From Bacteroidota bacterium (GTDB taxonomy: Bacteria > Bacteroidota > Bacteroidia > M30B66), in the NCBI GenBank assembly GCA_020438185.1, contig JAGQVC010000055.1, positions 1-8,364 of the forward strand: a stretch of 8,364 nucleotides of DNA, given 5' to 3'. A program made the translations under genes and the position numbers. Below, in pieces: positions 1 through 6,983 of this stretch (the stretch's first letter is position 1; each line of letters begins with the position of its first letter). A model generated the notes under the pieces. That model was given only the letters and a program-made list of their open reading frames with translations, had not been told where the DNA came from and did no database searches.

Positions 1-1060
1 TTCTGCCAATCATTTTTTGAACCTCACCATTTAGCCATTTCGAGAAATATTCAATATTCGATCTTTTTATCATTAATAAATTGGCCACCGCAGGAGCTGC
101 TTTAATAGCATCCAACCCATATAATACACAGCCTTCGAACATATTGTTAGTGGCAACGATTTTATAAAAATCCAGATAATAATTGCTTAAAGAATCATGC
201 TGATTTAACTCAGTTGTAGCCAGGTTTTCAATTATAATCTGCAATTGTCTTATGTATTTTTCATCAAGTTTCAATTTAAGTTTGTAGTTTTTGGTGTAGC
301 AAACTTTTGATTTAACAAGCTGATTGATTTCATCCATTTCAGGAAACTCCCCCAACAGGTTTTCCGGAACCTTGTAATCACTTTTATAATTATCGTCAGC
401 TTCAAGATTTAAAATTTGCACTAACTGCAATTGATCGGAGGCATTAGACAGACTTAAACTGCCATAATGTGCGGCAAGAATTCCAAGAGCAGGCTGACCT
501 GATAAATAAGCCAACTCAGAAAAATAAAGGTGCGTAGTATGAAACTGGGGATTCAGTTTGAAAGCAGAATCCAACTGAATCAAGGCCTGGTTCCAGTCGC
601 TTTCTTCCATTGCCAGGTGTGCTTTTTCTGTGTAAAGACCTGCGTAATACGGATATTTTTTCTTTAGACCATAGTTAATCTTGTATGCTTCGCTGATATT
701 ACCTTTTTTCTGATGAGCTCTTGCCATCAAATTCTTGTATAGGATTTCATCAGACTTATTCATCGAGTCGGCCTTTGAGCATAGGAGAAGGGTATTGTCA
801 TATTTCTCCAGTTTGAAGTTACTTAGTGCCTTTTCGTACAAGGCAGTACTGTAATTGGTGTCAAACGAGGCGATTTTATCGTACCAGTACAAGGCCGAGT
901 CATATTTTTCGCGGTTATGGGACTGAAGTCCTTTTAAAAGCCAAACACCTGAAACGGTCAGGGTATCATCACCTGAATCAGTTTGAGCATTTAATCCTGT
1001 AGGGTTGAATAATAAGAAAGCTTGAAGAATTGGTAGCAGTAGTAGAATTGAGAGCCTCAT
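1..1060 (-). CDS. Exported TPR-like protein, 3'-truncated by the window edge
   Basis: Reading the minus strand from the ATG at 1060-1058, the frame stays open for 353 codons to the left edge, so the C-terminus is missing. The first 25 residues look like a Sec signal peptide: MR, then a Leu/Ile/Phe-rich core, then a likely cleavage near LNA/Q (residues 23-26). There is no lipobox cysteine, so it is probably a soluble periplasmic or surface protein. Residues about 36-172 form roughly four degenerate 34-residue helical repeats of TPR type, with signatures such as EKYDSALYWYDK, EKYDNTLLLCSKA, KKGNISEAYKI and SDWNQALIQLDSAFKLNP. Residues 173-353 are also mostly helical-looking but I recognise no domain. 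TPRs usually mediate protein-protein contacts; no specific role can be given. The frame is also open upstream, with ATGs at 1123 and 1120, but those starts would put about 20 polar residues before the hydrophobic core, so 1060 is preferred. It is divergent from the glutamine synthetase gene. Confidence 0.8.
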   Translation of the reverse strand, partial: MRLSILLLLPILQAFLLFNPTGLNAQTDSGDDTLTVSGVWLLKGLQSHNREKYDSALYWYDKIASFDTNYSTALYEKALSNFKLEKYDNTLLLCSKADSMNKSDEILYKNLMARAHQKKGNISEAYKINYGLKKKYPYYAGLYTEKAHLAMEESDWNQALIQLDSAFKLNPQFHTTHLYFSELAYLSGQPALGILAAHYGSLSLSNASDQLQLVQILNLEADDNYKSDYKVPENLLGEFPEMDEINQLVKSKVCYTKNYKLKLKLDEKYIRQLQIIIENLATTELNQHDSLSNYYLDFYKIVATNNMFEGCVLYGLDAIKAAPAVANLLMIKRSNIEYFSKWLNGEVQKMIGR

Positions 1061-1204
1061 TGGTTCATGATTAAAAAGTATGGCAAAATAGTGGAATTTC
1101 AATTCATATTTTTTACTCATCATTATTTCAGATTCTTATTACGAGATTGACTTTTCTTTCAAAATCTGTTGTTTTATACTAAATATGCCAAAATATTTCA
1201 GCTG

Positions 1205-1222
1205 CCCCTAAAAAAATAGGGG
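1205..1222. repeat. Inverted repeat CCCCTA-A6-TAGGGG upstream of the glutamine synthetase promoter
   Basis: Six-base arms CCCCTA (1205-1210) and TAGGGG (1217-1222) flank a run of six A. It stands out in otherwise A/T-rich DNA and ends 25 bp upstream of the TTG of the predicted -33 element, so it would be DNA-level information (a protein site) rather than part of the glutamine synthetase transcript. Being so short, it could be chance. Confidence 0.4.
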
Positions 1223-1263
1223 GTGTTCATAAAAATATCATCAAAAATTGGAAACTACCCCCT
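1218..1263. repeat. Inverted repeat AGGGGGT / ACCCCCT spanning the promoter spacer
   Basis: AGGGGGT at 1218-1224 is the exact reverse complement of ACCCCCT at 1257-1263. The right arm lies between the predicted -33 (1248-1250) and -7 (1271-1278) elements of the glutamine synthetase gene. The left arm overlaps the right arm of the 1205-1222 inverted repeat, so the G-tract is complementary to a C-tract on either side. The layout resembles paired operator half-sites. No known regulator is assigned. Confidence 0.35.
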
Positions 1264-1278
1264 CAAAAATTACCTTTG
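1248..1278 (+). promoter_or_regulatory. Bacteroidetes-type promoter for glutamine synthetase (TTG-N20-TACCTTTG)
   Basis: TACCTTTG at 1271-1278 matches the phylum's primary-sigma -7 consensus TAnnTTTG at every fixed position. TTG at 1248-1250 is 20 bp upstream, within the usual spacing for the -33 element. A start of transcription a few bases after 1278 would leave an A/T-rich leader of about 25-28 nt before the ATG at 1311. The leader has no Shine-Dalgarno sequence, which is normal for this phylum. Confidence 0.7.
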
Positions 1279-1292
1279 TCGGCGAAAAAACG

Positions 1293-1308
1293 TAAAAATA
1301 TATTTTTA
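1293..1308. repeat. 16-bp perfect A/T palindrome in the glutamine synthetase leader
   Basis: TAAAAATATATTTTTA is its own reverse complement and ends 2 bp before the ATG at 1311. It is made only of A and T, so it would form at most a weak RNA hairpin. It could be a protein site or simply the unstructured A/T-rich leader favoured for translation starts in Bacteroidetes. Confidence 0.4.
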
Positions 1309-1310
1309 TC

Positions 1311-3506
1311 ATGTCAACAATCAGGTTTAAGGCCATTGAATCACTCATCAATCGCGGATACGAGCCGGTGGGCCCTGCAATTGAAAAGATTTCTGATTAT
1401 TACGGGAAGCATGTTTTTGGCGAGCAGGCTATTCAGGAGTATCTGAGTCGTGAAGCTTACGAGAAGGTGAAAGCTGCCATTGTACATGGCGTTCAGATTG
1501 AAAGAGACATTGCTGATCAGGTCGCTTCTTCGATGAAAGCCTGGGCCATGAATCTGGGTGCTACACATTTTACTCACTGGTTTCAGCCATTAAACGGAGC
1601 TACGGCAGAAAAGCACGATGCTTTTTTTGAACCCTTATCCGATGGCCGTGCCATCGAAAGCTTCAGCGGATCTAACCTCATTCAGCAGGAACCTGATGCA
1701 TCGTCCTTTCCAAGCGGCGGAATCAGAAATACTTTCGAAGCCCGCGGTTACACTGCCTGGGACCCAAGTTCGCCTGCTTTTATTATTGGTGGCACTTTAT
1801 GTATTCCTACCATTTTTGTTTCATACACAGGTGAAGCGCTTGATTTTAAAACACCTTTGCTGAAAGCGCTTCATGCACTCGATAATGCAGCTGTTGCGGT
1901 TTGTCAGTACTTCGATAAAAACGTTACCAAAGTTACAGCTACGCTGGGATGGGAACAGGAATACTTTCTTATTGATGAAGCTTTGTACCATGCCCGTCCT
2001 GACCTTTCTCTTACCGGAAGAACATTGTTTGGGCATTCGCCGGCCAAAGGTCAGCAGCTTGAAGACCATTACTTTGGTTCTATACCTGAGCGCGTAAATG
2101 CATACATGCGCGATTTTGAAATGGAATCGCTGAAGCTTGGTATTCCAATTCGTACCCGTCACAACGAAGTTGCACCAAACCAGTTTGAGTGCGCTCCTAT
2201 ATTTGAAGAAGCCAACCTGGCGGTTGATCACAACCAGCTGTTAATGGACGTGATGAGTAAAGTTGCCCGTCGCCACCGTTTCCGCGTTCTTTTTCATGAG
2301 AAGCCTTTTGCCGGCATCAATGGTTCGGGTAAGCACAACAACTGGTCAATGTCAACCAACACCGGAAAAAATCTTTTAAGTCCTGGCAAGACACCAAAGA
2401 ACAACCTCCAGTTTCTTACTTTTTTCATTAATACGATTAAAGCATTGCATACGCATGCCGATTTGATGCGCGCGGCTATTGCTTCCGCAGGGAACGATCA
2501 CCGTTTGGGCGCAAACGAAGCACCGCCGGCCATTATCTCAGCTTTCATCGGTTCTCAACTCACAGCTGTGCTGGATGAACTTGAGCGCAAAGTGAAACCG
2601 GGCGGTAAAATGACACCGGATGAGAAGACTGACCTTAAGCTGAATATTGGAAAGATTCCACAGATTTTGCTAGACAACACCGACAGAAACAGGACATCAC
2701 CATTTGCATTTACGGGTAACAAATTTGAATTCCGGGCTGTTGGTTCATCTGCCAATTGCGCTCAGGCAATGATTGTGATTAATACCATCGTTGCGCAGCA
2801 ACTAAGAGAATTTAAAAGCGAAGTTGACCAGCTAATGGGTAAAAAGAAGCTGGATAAAGACGAGGCGATTTTCCAGGTTTTAAAGCGCTATATAACTGAA
2901 TCTAAAGCTATCCGCTTCGAAGGAAACGGCTATGGCGACGAGTGGGTGAAGGAAGCGAAAAAGCGAGGCCTGAATAATTTCGCAAAAACGCCTGAAGCAC
3001 TTGATGTGTTTGTTAGAAAAGATGCATTGAAATTATTTGAAGAAAACGAGGTTCTGACACATCGTGAAATGGAAGCTCGTTACGAAATTCAGCTGGAAAT
3101 GTACACCAAGAAAATTCAGATTGAATCAAGAGTAATGGGTGATCTGGCAGCCAATCACATCGTGCCGACGGCACTGAAATACCAGAGTGAACTTATTAAT
3201 AATGTAAAAGGACTGAAAGAAATATTTAGTGCTGCGGAATTCAAGAAAGCAGCCGGTGCCCAACTTGCGCTGATTTCTGAGATTTCGGAACGCGTGAACA
3301 TTATTCTGGCCTCGGTAAATGATATGATTGAGGCACGCAAGGCAGCTAATAAGCTAAGCGATGCAAGAAAGCAGGCAGATGCTTATTGTTACAAAGTGCA
3401 GCCATTTTTTGAGACAATCAGGTACAACGTGGATAAACTTGAATTGCTCGTTGACGACGAGATCTGGTGTTTGCCAAAGTATCGCGAGATGTTGTTCATC
3501 AATTAA
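1311..3506 (+). CDS. glnN: Glutamine synthetase type III (GSIII)
   Basis: Cytoplasmic enzyme making glutamine from glutamate, ammonia and ATP, the entry step of ammonia assimilation. At 731 residues it has the length of the GSIII class (about 700-730, known as large dodecamers), well above the roughly 470 of GSI. Residues about 1-190 form the class-specific N-terminal region (note GYEPVGPAIEKISDYYG and the SFSGSNLIQQEPDASSFPSGG segment). The catalytic core carries LGWEQEYFLID at 212-222 with metal-ligand glutamates, RHNEVAPNQFE at 283-293, GINGSGKHNNWSM at 335-347, GNDHRLGANEAPPA at 394-407 and DRNRTSPFAFTGNKFEFR at 458-475. Residues about 500-731 are the charged helical C-terminal domain of this class. 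No catalytic motif appears missing. The start follows a clear promoter; a terminator 22 bp after the stop suggests a single-gene transcript. Nitrogen-dependent control is plausible given the repeats around the promoter, but is inference. Confidence 0.97.
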   Translation: MSTIRFKAIESLINRGYEPVGPAIEKISDYYGKHVFGEQAIQEYLSREAYEKVKAAIVHGVQIERDIADQVASSMKAWAMNLGATHFTHWFQPLNGATAEKHDAFFEPLSDGRAIESFSGSNLIQQEPDASSFPSGGIRNTFEARGYTAWDPSSPAFIIGGTLCIPTIFVSYTGEALDFKTPLLKALHALDNAAVAVCQYFDKNVTKVTATLGWEQEYFLIDEALYHARPDLSLTGRTLFGHSPAKGQQLEDHYFGSIPERVNAYMRDFEMESLKLGIPIRTRHNEVAPNQFECAPIFEEANLAVDHNQLLMDVMSKVARRHRFRVLFHEKPFAGINGSGKHNNWSMSTNTGKNLLSPGKTPKNNLQFLTFFINTIKALHTHADLMRAAIASAGNDHRLGANEAPPAIISAFIGSQLTAVLDELERKVKPGGKMTPDEKTDLKLNIGKIPQILLDNTDRNRTSPFAFTGNKFEFRAVGSSANCAQAMIVINTIVAQQLREFKSEVDQLMGKKKLDKDEAIFQVLKRYITESKAIRFEGNGYGDEWVKEAKKRGLNNFAKTPEALDVFVRKDALKLFEENEVLTHREMEARYEIQLEMYTKKIQIESRVMGDLAANHIVPTALKYQSELINNVKGLKEIFSAAEFKKAAGAQLALISEISERVNIILASVNDMIEARKAANKLSDARKQADAYCYKVQPFFETIRYNVDKLELLVDDEIWCLPKYREMLFIN

Positions 3507-3528
3507 TTAGTATCATTTTTTGATATCG

Positions 3529-3557
3529 AAAGGGCGGCCGGATGGCTGCCCTTTTTT
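3529..3557 (+). terminator. Intrinsic terminator after glutamine synthetase
   Basis: An 11-bp stem (AAAGGGCGGCC at 3529-3539 with GGCTGCCCTTT at 3544-3554, one G-U wobble) closes a GGAT loop and runs into six T at 3552-3557. It starts 22 bp after the TAA at 3504-3506. This is a textbook Rho-independent terminator separating the gene from the next one. Confidence 0.9.
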
Positions 3558-3586
3558 CTGAAATGTTAATGAACTTGCGAAACTGC

Positions 3587-3615
3587 TTGTTTGAATTACA
3601 ATTTTCTTAATTTAG
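3587..3615 (+). promoter_or_regulatory. Candidate promoter for the OmpA-family gene (TTG-N18-TAATTTAG)
   Basis: TAATTTAG at 3608-3615 matches TAnnTTTG at five of six fixed positions, and TTG at 3587-3589 lies 18 bp upstream. A start a few bases downstream would give a leader of roughly 25 nt to the ATG at 3647. Since a strong terminator lies just upstream, the gene needs its own promoter in this interval and this is the best candidate seen. Confidence 0.45.
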
Positions 3616-3646
3616 CCCACTGCAACTTGCCAAGAAATTATCCACT

Positions 3647-5731
3647 ATGGTCAAAAACCTATCTCATTCGTTTTTTACGCTAATCACGGCTCTGCTTATC
3701 AGCGGAGTTGCTTTTGCTCAGCCCAAAAAGGTAAAAGAGGCTGACAGACTTTACAACAACAAGGAATACTACGAAGCACTTGAGGCTTACGGAAAAGCCA
3801 GGGAAAGTGTTAGAGGTAACAAAGCGCTTAAAGCAGAGTTAACTTACAAGCAGGCCCTTTGCTACATGGCATTTAATGATGCAAAGAAAGCTGAAACCTG
3901 GTTTGCTAAAGCCATTAAAGCAAAGTATCAGAATCCGGAAGCTACCTTGTACATGGCTGATATGATGCGAATTAACGGTAAGTACGATGAGGCCTTAACT
4001 GAATATGAGAATTACATAAAAGTTAAGCCGGATGATCCTCGCGGTGCTGTTGGTAAAGAAAGTTGCAAACTTGCTGTGAAGTGGAAGGAGAATCCTACGC
4101 GTCATGAAATTACCAATGTGAGAGATCTCAATTCTAAATTCGACGACTTTTCTCCAATGTACGCCCGTAAAAACTTCAAGGAATTGATTTTTACATCATC
4201 CCGCGAAGGTTCAATGGGTAATGGTCAGGATGGCTGGACAGGTGAGGCATTCTCTGATATTTATTTTGCTTCTCTTGACAGAAATGGAAAATGGAGTACT
4301 CCTGTTTCCTTTAAAGAGCCATTGAATAGTAAATATAATGATGGTGCAACCAGTATGAACCGCAAATACAGCATCATGTTCTTTACACGTTGCGAGTATG
4401 ACAAGAATAAAGTTAAAGGTTGTCAGATTTTTACCACCCGCAAGAAGGGAAATACCTGGGATGAACCGGTTCTGATTCCTTTTGCAGCAGATACATTTAC
4501 AGTTGGTCATCCCTGGATTAGTGATGATGATGAAACTTTACTTTTCGCTTCGGACATGCCCGGTGGAATGGGAGGCCGTGACATCTGGATGGCCAAGTAT
4601 GATAAAAAATCAAAATCATGGGGAAATCCTGTGAATCTTGGTCCTCAGGTAAATACTGCCGGCGATGAGTTATATCCGACTTTGCGTGATGATTCTACCT
4701 TGTATTTTTCATCCAACGGACACGTTGGAATGGGTGGACTTGATATGTTTGAAGCAAAGCTAGTAAATGGAAAATGGGGTTCAGTTTCTAACCTCAAATA
4801 CCCATTAAACTCTGCTTCGGATGATTTCGGGATTATTTTCGAAGGCAAAAAAGAACATGGTTACTTCAGTTCTTCCCGTGAAGGTGGTCGTGGTGGAGCA
4901 GATATTTATGAATTTAAGGTTCCGCCGATTCTTTTCACAATTACGGGTATAGTTTACGATTTCGATACCAAGCAACCTGTTGAGAATGCGAAAGTGGTTA
5001 TGACTGATAAGGACGGAATGACTTACGAAATAATTACTGATAAAACAGGTTCTTACTATTTTGATGAAACCAAGTTTGTTGAAGACAACACGTACAATCT
5101 GGTTGCAAGTGCTGACCAATATTTGAATGATAAAGGCACTGAAACAACCGAAGGCGAAACTGAAGGAAAGGATTTCAAAAAAGACTTCTATCTCAAAACA
5201 ACAAAGAAGGGACCTATCAAATTGCCTGAAATTCTTTATGACTTGAACTCAGCTGCTTTGCGTCCGGAAAGTAAAGACTCTTTAAATGGTCTTATTCAAA
5301 CACTTCGTGACAATCCAAACATCACAATCGAGCTGATGTCACATACAGATAGCCGCGGTTCAGCAAAATCTAATATTGACCTGTCTCAGCGTCGTGCTCA
5401 AAGTGTTGTGAATTACCTGATTGAGCAGAAAATTGACCCTTCCCGTCTTGCTGCTAAAGGATACGGAGAAACCCGTTTGCTCAACAAGTGTAAGGACGGA
5501 GTAAAATGTTCTGAAGAGGAACATCAGGTTAACCGTAGAACTGAATTCAAAATCACAGGAACTAATTTTGTCCCTAAGGAAGGTTCACCTGAATTTGTTG
5601 CGCCAAAGATTGAAACAGTTGATGAAGATGAAGAAATTCAGATTGATGTTGAAGAGATTAAGCGTGATAACATAGATCTTGAAAAGATTGAACAGGAAAA
5701 GAAACCTGAAGAAACAGAACAACCTAAATAA
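3647..5731 (+). CDS. Exported OmpA-family protein with TPR, PD40 propeller, CRD-like and OmpA_C domains (PorE-like)
   Basis: The 694-residue product has, in order: a signal peptide (1-24, likely cleavage AFA/Q25, no lipobox); TPR-like helices (about 27-135); a PD40-type beta-propeller (about 165-425) with blades marked by FTSSREGSMG, FASDMPGGMGGRDIW (300-314), FSSNGHVGMGGLDMF (354-368) and FSSSREGGRGGADIY (407-421); a carboxypeptidase-regulatory-like beta sandwich (about 430-515, ITGIVYDFDTKQPVENAKV); an OmpA_C peptidoglycan-binding domain (about 527-637, SHTDSRGS, NIDLSQRRAQSVVNYL, GYGETR, NRRTEF); and a 57-residue acidic, Lys-rich tail. The peptidoglycan-contacting Asp and Arg correspond to D568 and R583. 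C615 and C621 could form a loop disulfide. It probably tethers an outer-membrane or periplasmic complex to the cell wall. This domain order is that of PorE of the type IX secretion system, but Bacteroidetes carry many paralogues, so the T9SS role is inference. It appears monocistronic, with a terminator 27 bp downstream. Confidence 0.93.
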   Translation: MVKNLSHSFFTLITALLISGVAFAQPKKVKEADRLYNNKEYYEALEAYGKARESVRGNKALKAELTYKQALCYMAFNDAKKAETWFAKAIKAKYQNPEATLYMADMMRINGKYDEALTEYENYIKVKPDDPRGAVGKESCKLAVKWKENPTRHEITNVRDLNSKFDDFSPMYARKNFKELIFTSSREGSMGNGQDGWTGEAFSDIYFASLDRNGKWSTPVSFKEPLNSKYNDGATSMNRKYSIMFFTRCEYDKNKVKGCQIFTTRKKGNTWDEPVLIPFAADTFTVGHPWISDDDETLLFASDMPGGMGGRDIWMAKYDKKSKSWGNPVNLGPQVNTAGDELYPTLRDDSTLYFSSNGHVGMGGLDMFEAKLVNGKWGSVSNLKYPLNSASDDFGIIFEGKKEHGYFSSSREGGRGGADIYEFKVPPILFTITGIVYDFDTKQPVENAKVVMTDKDGMTYEIITDKTGSYYFDETKFVEDNTYNLVASADQYLNDKGTETTEGETEGKDFKKDFYLKTTKKGPIKLPEILYDLNSAALRPESKDSLNGLIQTLRDNPNITIELMSHTDSRGSAKSNIDLSQRRAQSVVNYLIEQKIDPSRLAAKGYGETRLLNKCKDGVKCSEEEHQVNRRTEFKITGTNFVPKEGSPEFVAPKIETVDEDEEIQIDVEEIKRDNIDLEKIEQEKKPEETEQPK

Positions 5732-5758
5732 TAGTCATTACACATAAAACCACAATAC

Positions 5759-5792
5759 CAACATCCTGCTCATGAGCGGGATGTTGTTTTTT
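5759..5792 (+). terminator. Intrinsic terminator after the OmpA-family gene, touching the next start codon
   Basis: CAACATCCTGCTC (5759-5771) pairs with GAGCGGGATGTTG (5774-5786) apart from one T-G wobble; the innermost C and G would join the AT to form a CATG loop. Six T follow at 5787-5792. It lies 27 bp after the TAA at 5729-5731 and looks like a strong Rho-independent terminator. The T-tract ends only 5 nt before the ATG of the PurM-like gene at 5798, so the hairpin is also that gene's immediate upstream region and may act as an attenuator or read-through point. Confidence 0.88.
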
Positions 5793-5801
5793 ATAGCATG
5801 A
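5772..5801 (+). other. Possible 9-codon leader frame overlapping the PurM-like start (ATGA)
   Basis: From the ATG at the hairpin apex (5772) the frame reads MSGMLFFIA and stops at TGA 5799-5801, which overlaps the ATG 5798-5800 of the next gene. If translated, it could couple initiation of the downstream gene to ribosomes that open the hairpin. The frame is very short, has no ribosome binding site of its own that I can see, and may be coincidental. Confidence 0.15.
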
Positions 5802-6970
5802 GCAATTCAGATAATTACGCAGCCAGAGGAGTCTCTTCAGGAAAGGAGGAAGTGCACGCTGCAATTAAAAATGTGGATAAGGGCTTGTTCCCGAAGGCAT
5901 TTTGTAAAATCGTTCCTGATTATCTGAGCGGGGATCCGGATTATTGCCTCGTAATGCATGCCGATGGAGCGGGAACCAAATCTTCGCTGGCTTATATGTA
6001 TTGGAGGGAGACCGGTGATTTGTCGGTTTGGAAAGGCATCGCGCAGGATGCGCTGGTAATGAATACTGATGATTTATTATGTGTTGGGGCTACCGGTCCA
6101 ATGCTGGTTTCATCAACCATTGGGAGGAATAAGAACCTGATACCCGGAGAAGTAATTGCTGAAATAATTAAGGGGACCACCGAATTGTGCGAGCAGTTTA
6201 ATTCGTTTGGAGTTGAAATGATTTTGACGGGTGGCGAAACTGCCGATGTTGGGGATCTTGTAAGGACAATCATTGTTGATTCAACTGTTGTTGCCAGAAT
6301 GAAACGCGATGAAGTGATTGATAACAGTCGTATTGCTGCCGGTGATGTGATTATTGGGCTGGCATCGTTTGGAAAAGCAGATTATGAGAACACATACAAT
6401 GGCGGAATGGGAAGCAATGGTCTTACTTCGGCACGCCACGATGTGCTAAGCAATGTTTACGCTTCAAAGTATCCTGAAAGTTTTGATCCGGCTGTGCCGG
6501 GAAATCTGATTTATTGCGGAAAACATAAACTCACTGATCCGGTTGATGGATTAAACGTGAATCACGGTCAGCTGGTGCTTTCCCCGACTCGTACTTACGC
6601 GCCGGTAATGAAGGAAATCCTGCAGAAATACAGAAAGCAGATTCACGGAGCTGTGCATTGTAGCGGGGGAGCGCAAACCAAGGTTTTACATTTTATTGAA
6701 AGGAATCACATTATTAAGGACAATCTGTTTGAATGCCCGCCTTTGTTCAGGATTATTCAGGAATCATCGGGGACATCGTGGCAGGAAATGTATAAAGTCT
6801 TTAATATGGGGCATAGGATGGAATTGTATGTCCCGGCTTCGATTGCATCTGAATTGATTGAAATTTCTCAATCTCATGGAGTGCAGGCACAGATAATCGG
6901 GCGGGTAGAAGCTCAGGCAGAAAAACAGGTTACAATTCGATCAGAATTTGGGGAGTTCAGCTATCGCTGA
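5798..6970 (+). CDS. AIR synthase (PurM)-related protein
   Basis: A 390-residue cytoplasmic protein of the PurM/ATP-grasp-like AIR synthase superfamily. True PurM converts FGAM to aminoimidazole ribotide with ATP in purine synthesis. Visible motifs: HADGAGTKSS (54-63, glycine-rich ATP/substrate loop, PurM usually DGVGTK), MNTDDLLCVGA (88-98, PurM VNDxxxxGA), LTGGETADVGD (143-153, PurM GGETAEMPG), GLASFGKADYENTYNGGMGSN (187-207, an enlarged version of PurM GLxSSGxHSNG), CSGGAQTK (288-295, PurM TGGG) and EMYKVFNMGHRMEL (330-343). It is about 45 residues longer than typical PurM (near 345), with the extra length between about 193 and 285. The ATG at 5798 gives the N-terminus (ARGVSSGKEEVHAAI) expected for the Bacteroidetes subfamily. 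It heads a cluster with prfA and pyrF. Whether it is the cell's working AIR synthetase or a related enzyme cannot be settled here, so no symbol is given. Confidence 0.88.
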   Translation: MSNSDNYAARGVSSGKEEVHAAIKNVDKGLFPKAFCKIVPDYLSGDPDYCLVMHADGAGTKSSLAYMYWRETGDLSVWKGIAQDALVMNTDDLLCVGATGPMLVSSTIGRNKNLIPGEVIAEIIKGTTELCEQFNSFGVEMILTGGETADVGDLVRTIIVDSTVVARMKRDEVIDNSRIAAGDVIIGLASFGKADYENTYNGGMGSNGLTSARHDVLSNVYASKYPESFDPAVPGNLIYCGKHKLTDPVDGLNVNHGQLVLSPTRTYAPVMKEILQKYRKQIHGAVHCSGGAQTKVLHFIERNHIIKDNLFECPPLFRIIQESSGTSWQEMYKVFNMGHRMELYVPASIASELIEISQSHGVQAQIIGRVEAQAEKQVTIRSEFGEFSYR

Positions 6971-6983
6971 CAGCCTAATTACC

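Noticed and set aside
1058..1123. In-frame minus-strand ATGs at 1123 and 1120 for the TPR-like gene
   Set aside because: They would place about 20 polar and aromatic residues ahead of the signal-peptide core; the ATG at 1060 gives a standard signal peptide. Not excluded. The ATG at 1068 is in another frame and stops after three codons.
1061..1310. Possible small RNA or riboswitch in the divergent intergenic region
   Set aside because: The predicted transcription start lies near 1283, so most of the region is untranscribed in the plus direction, and no known aptamer-like arrangement was seen.
1341..3340. Open frames on the minus strand and in alternative plus frames inside the glutamine synthetase gene
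   Set aside because: They lie wholly under a clearly conserved coding sequence, show no recognisable domains and look like shadows of it.
3511..3525. Small inverted repeat TATCA-T5-TGATA after the glutamine synthetase stop
   Set aside because: A five-base A/T-rich stem is too weak to matter next to the strong G/C terminator at 3529-3557.
4211..5119. Minus-strand open frames inside the OmpA-family gene
   Set aside because: They sit opposite well-conserved propeller and CRD-like coding sequence, with Cys/Ile/Thr-rich low-complexity translations typical of antisense shadows.
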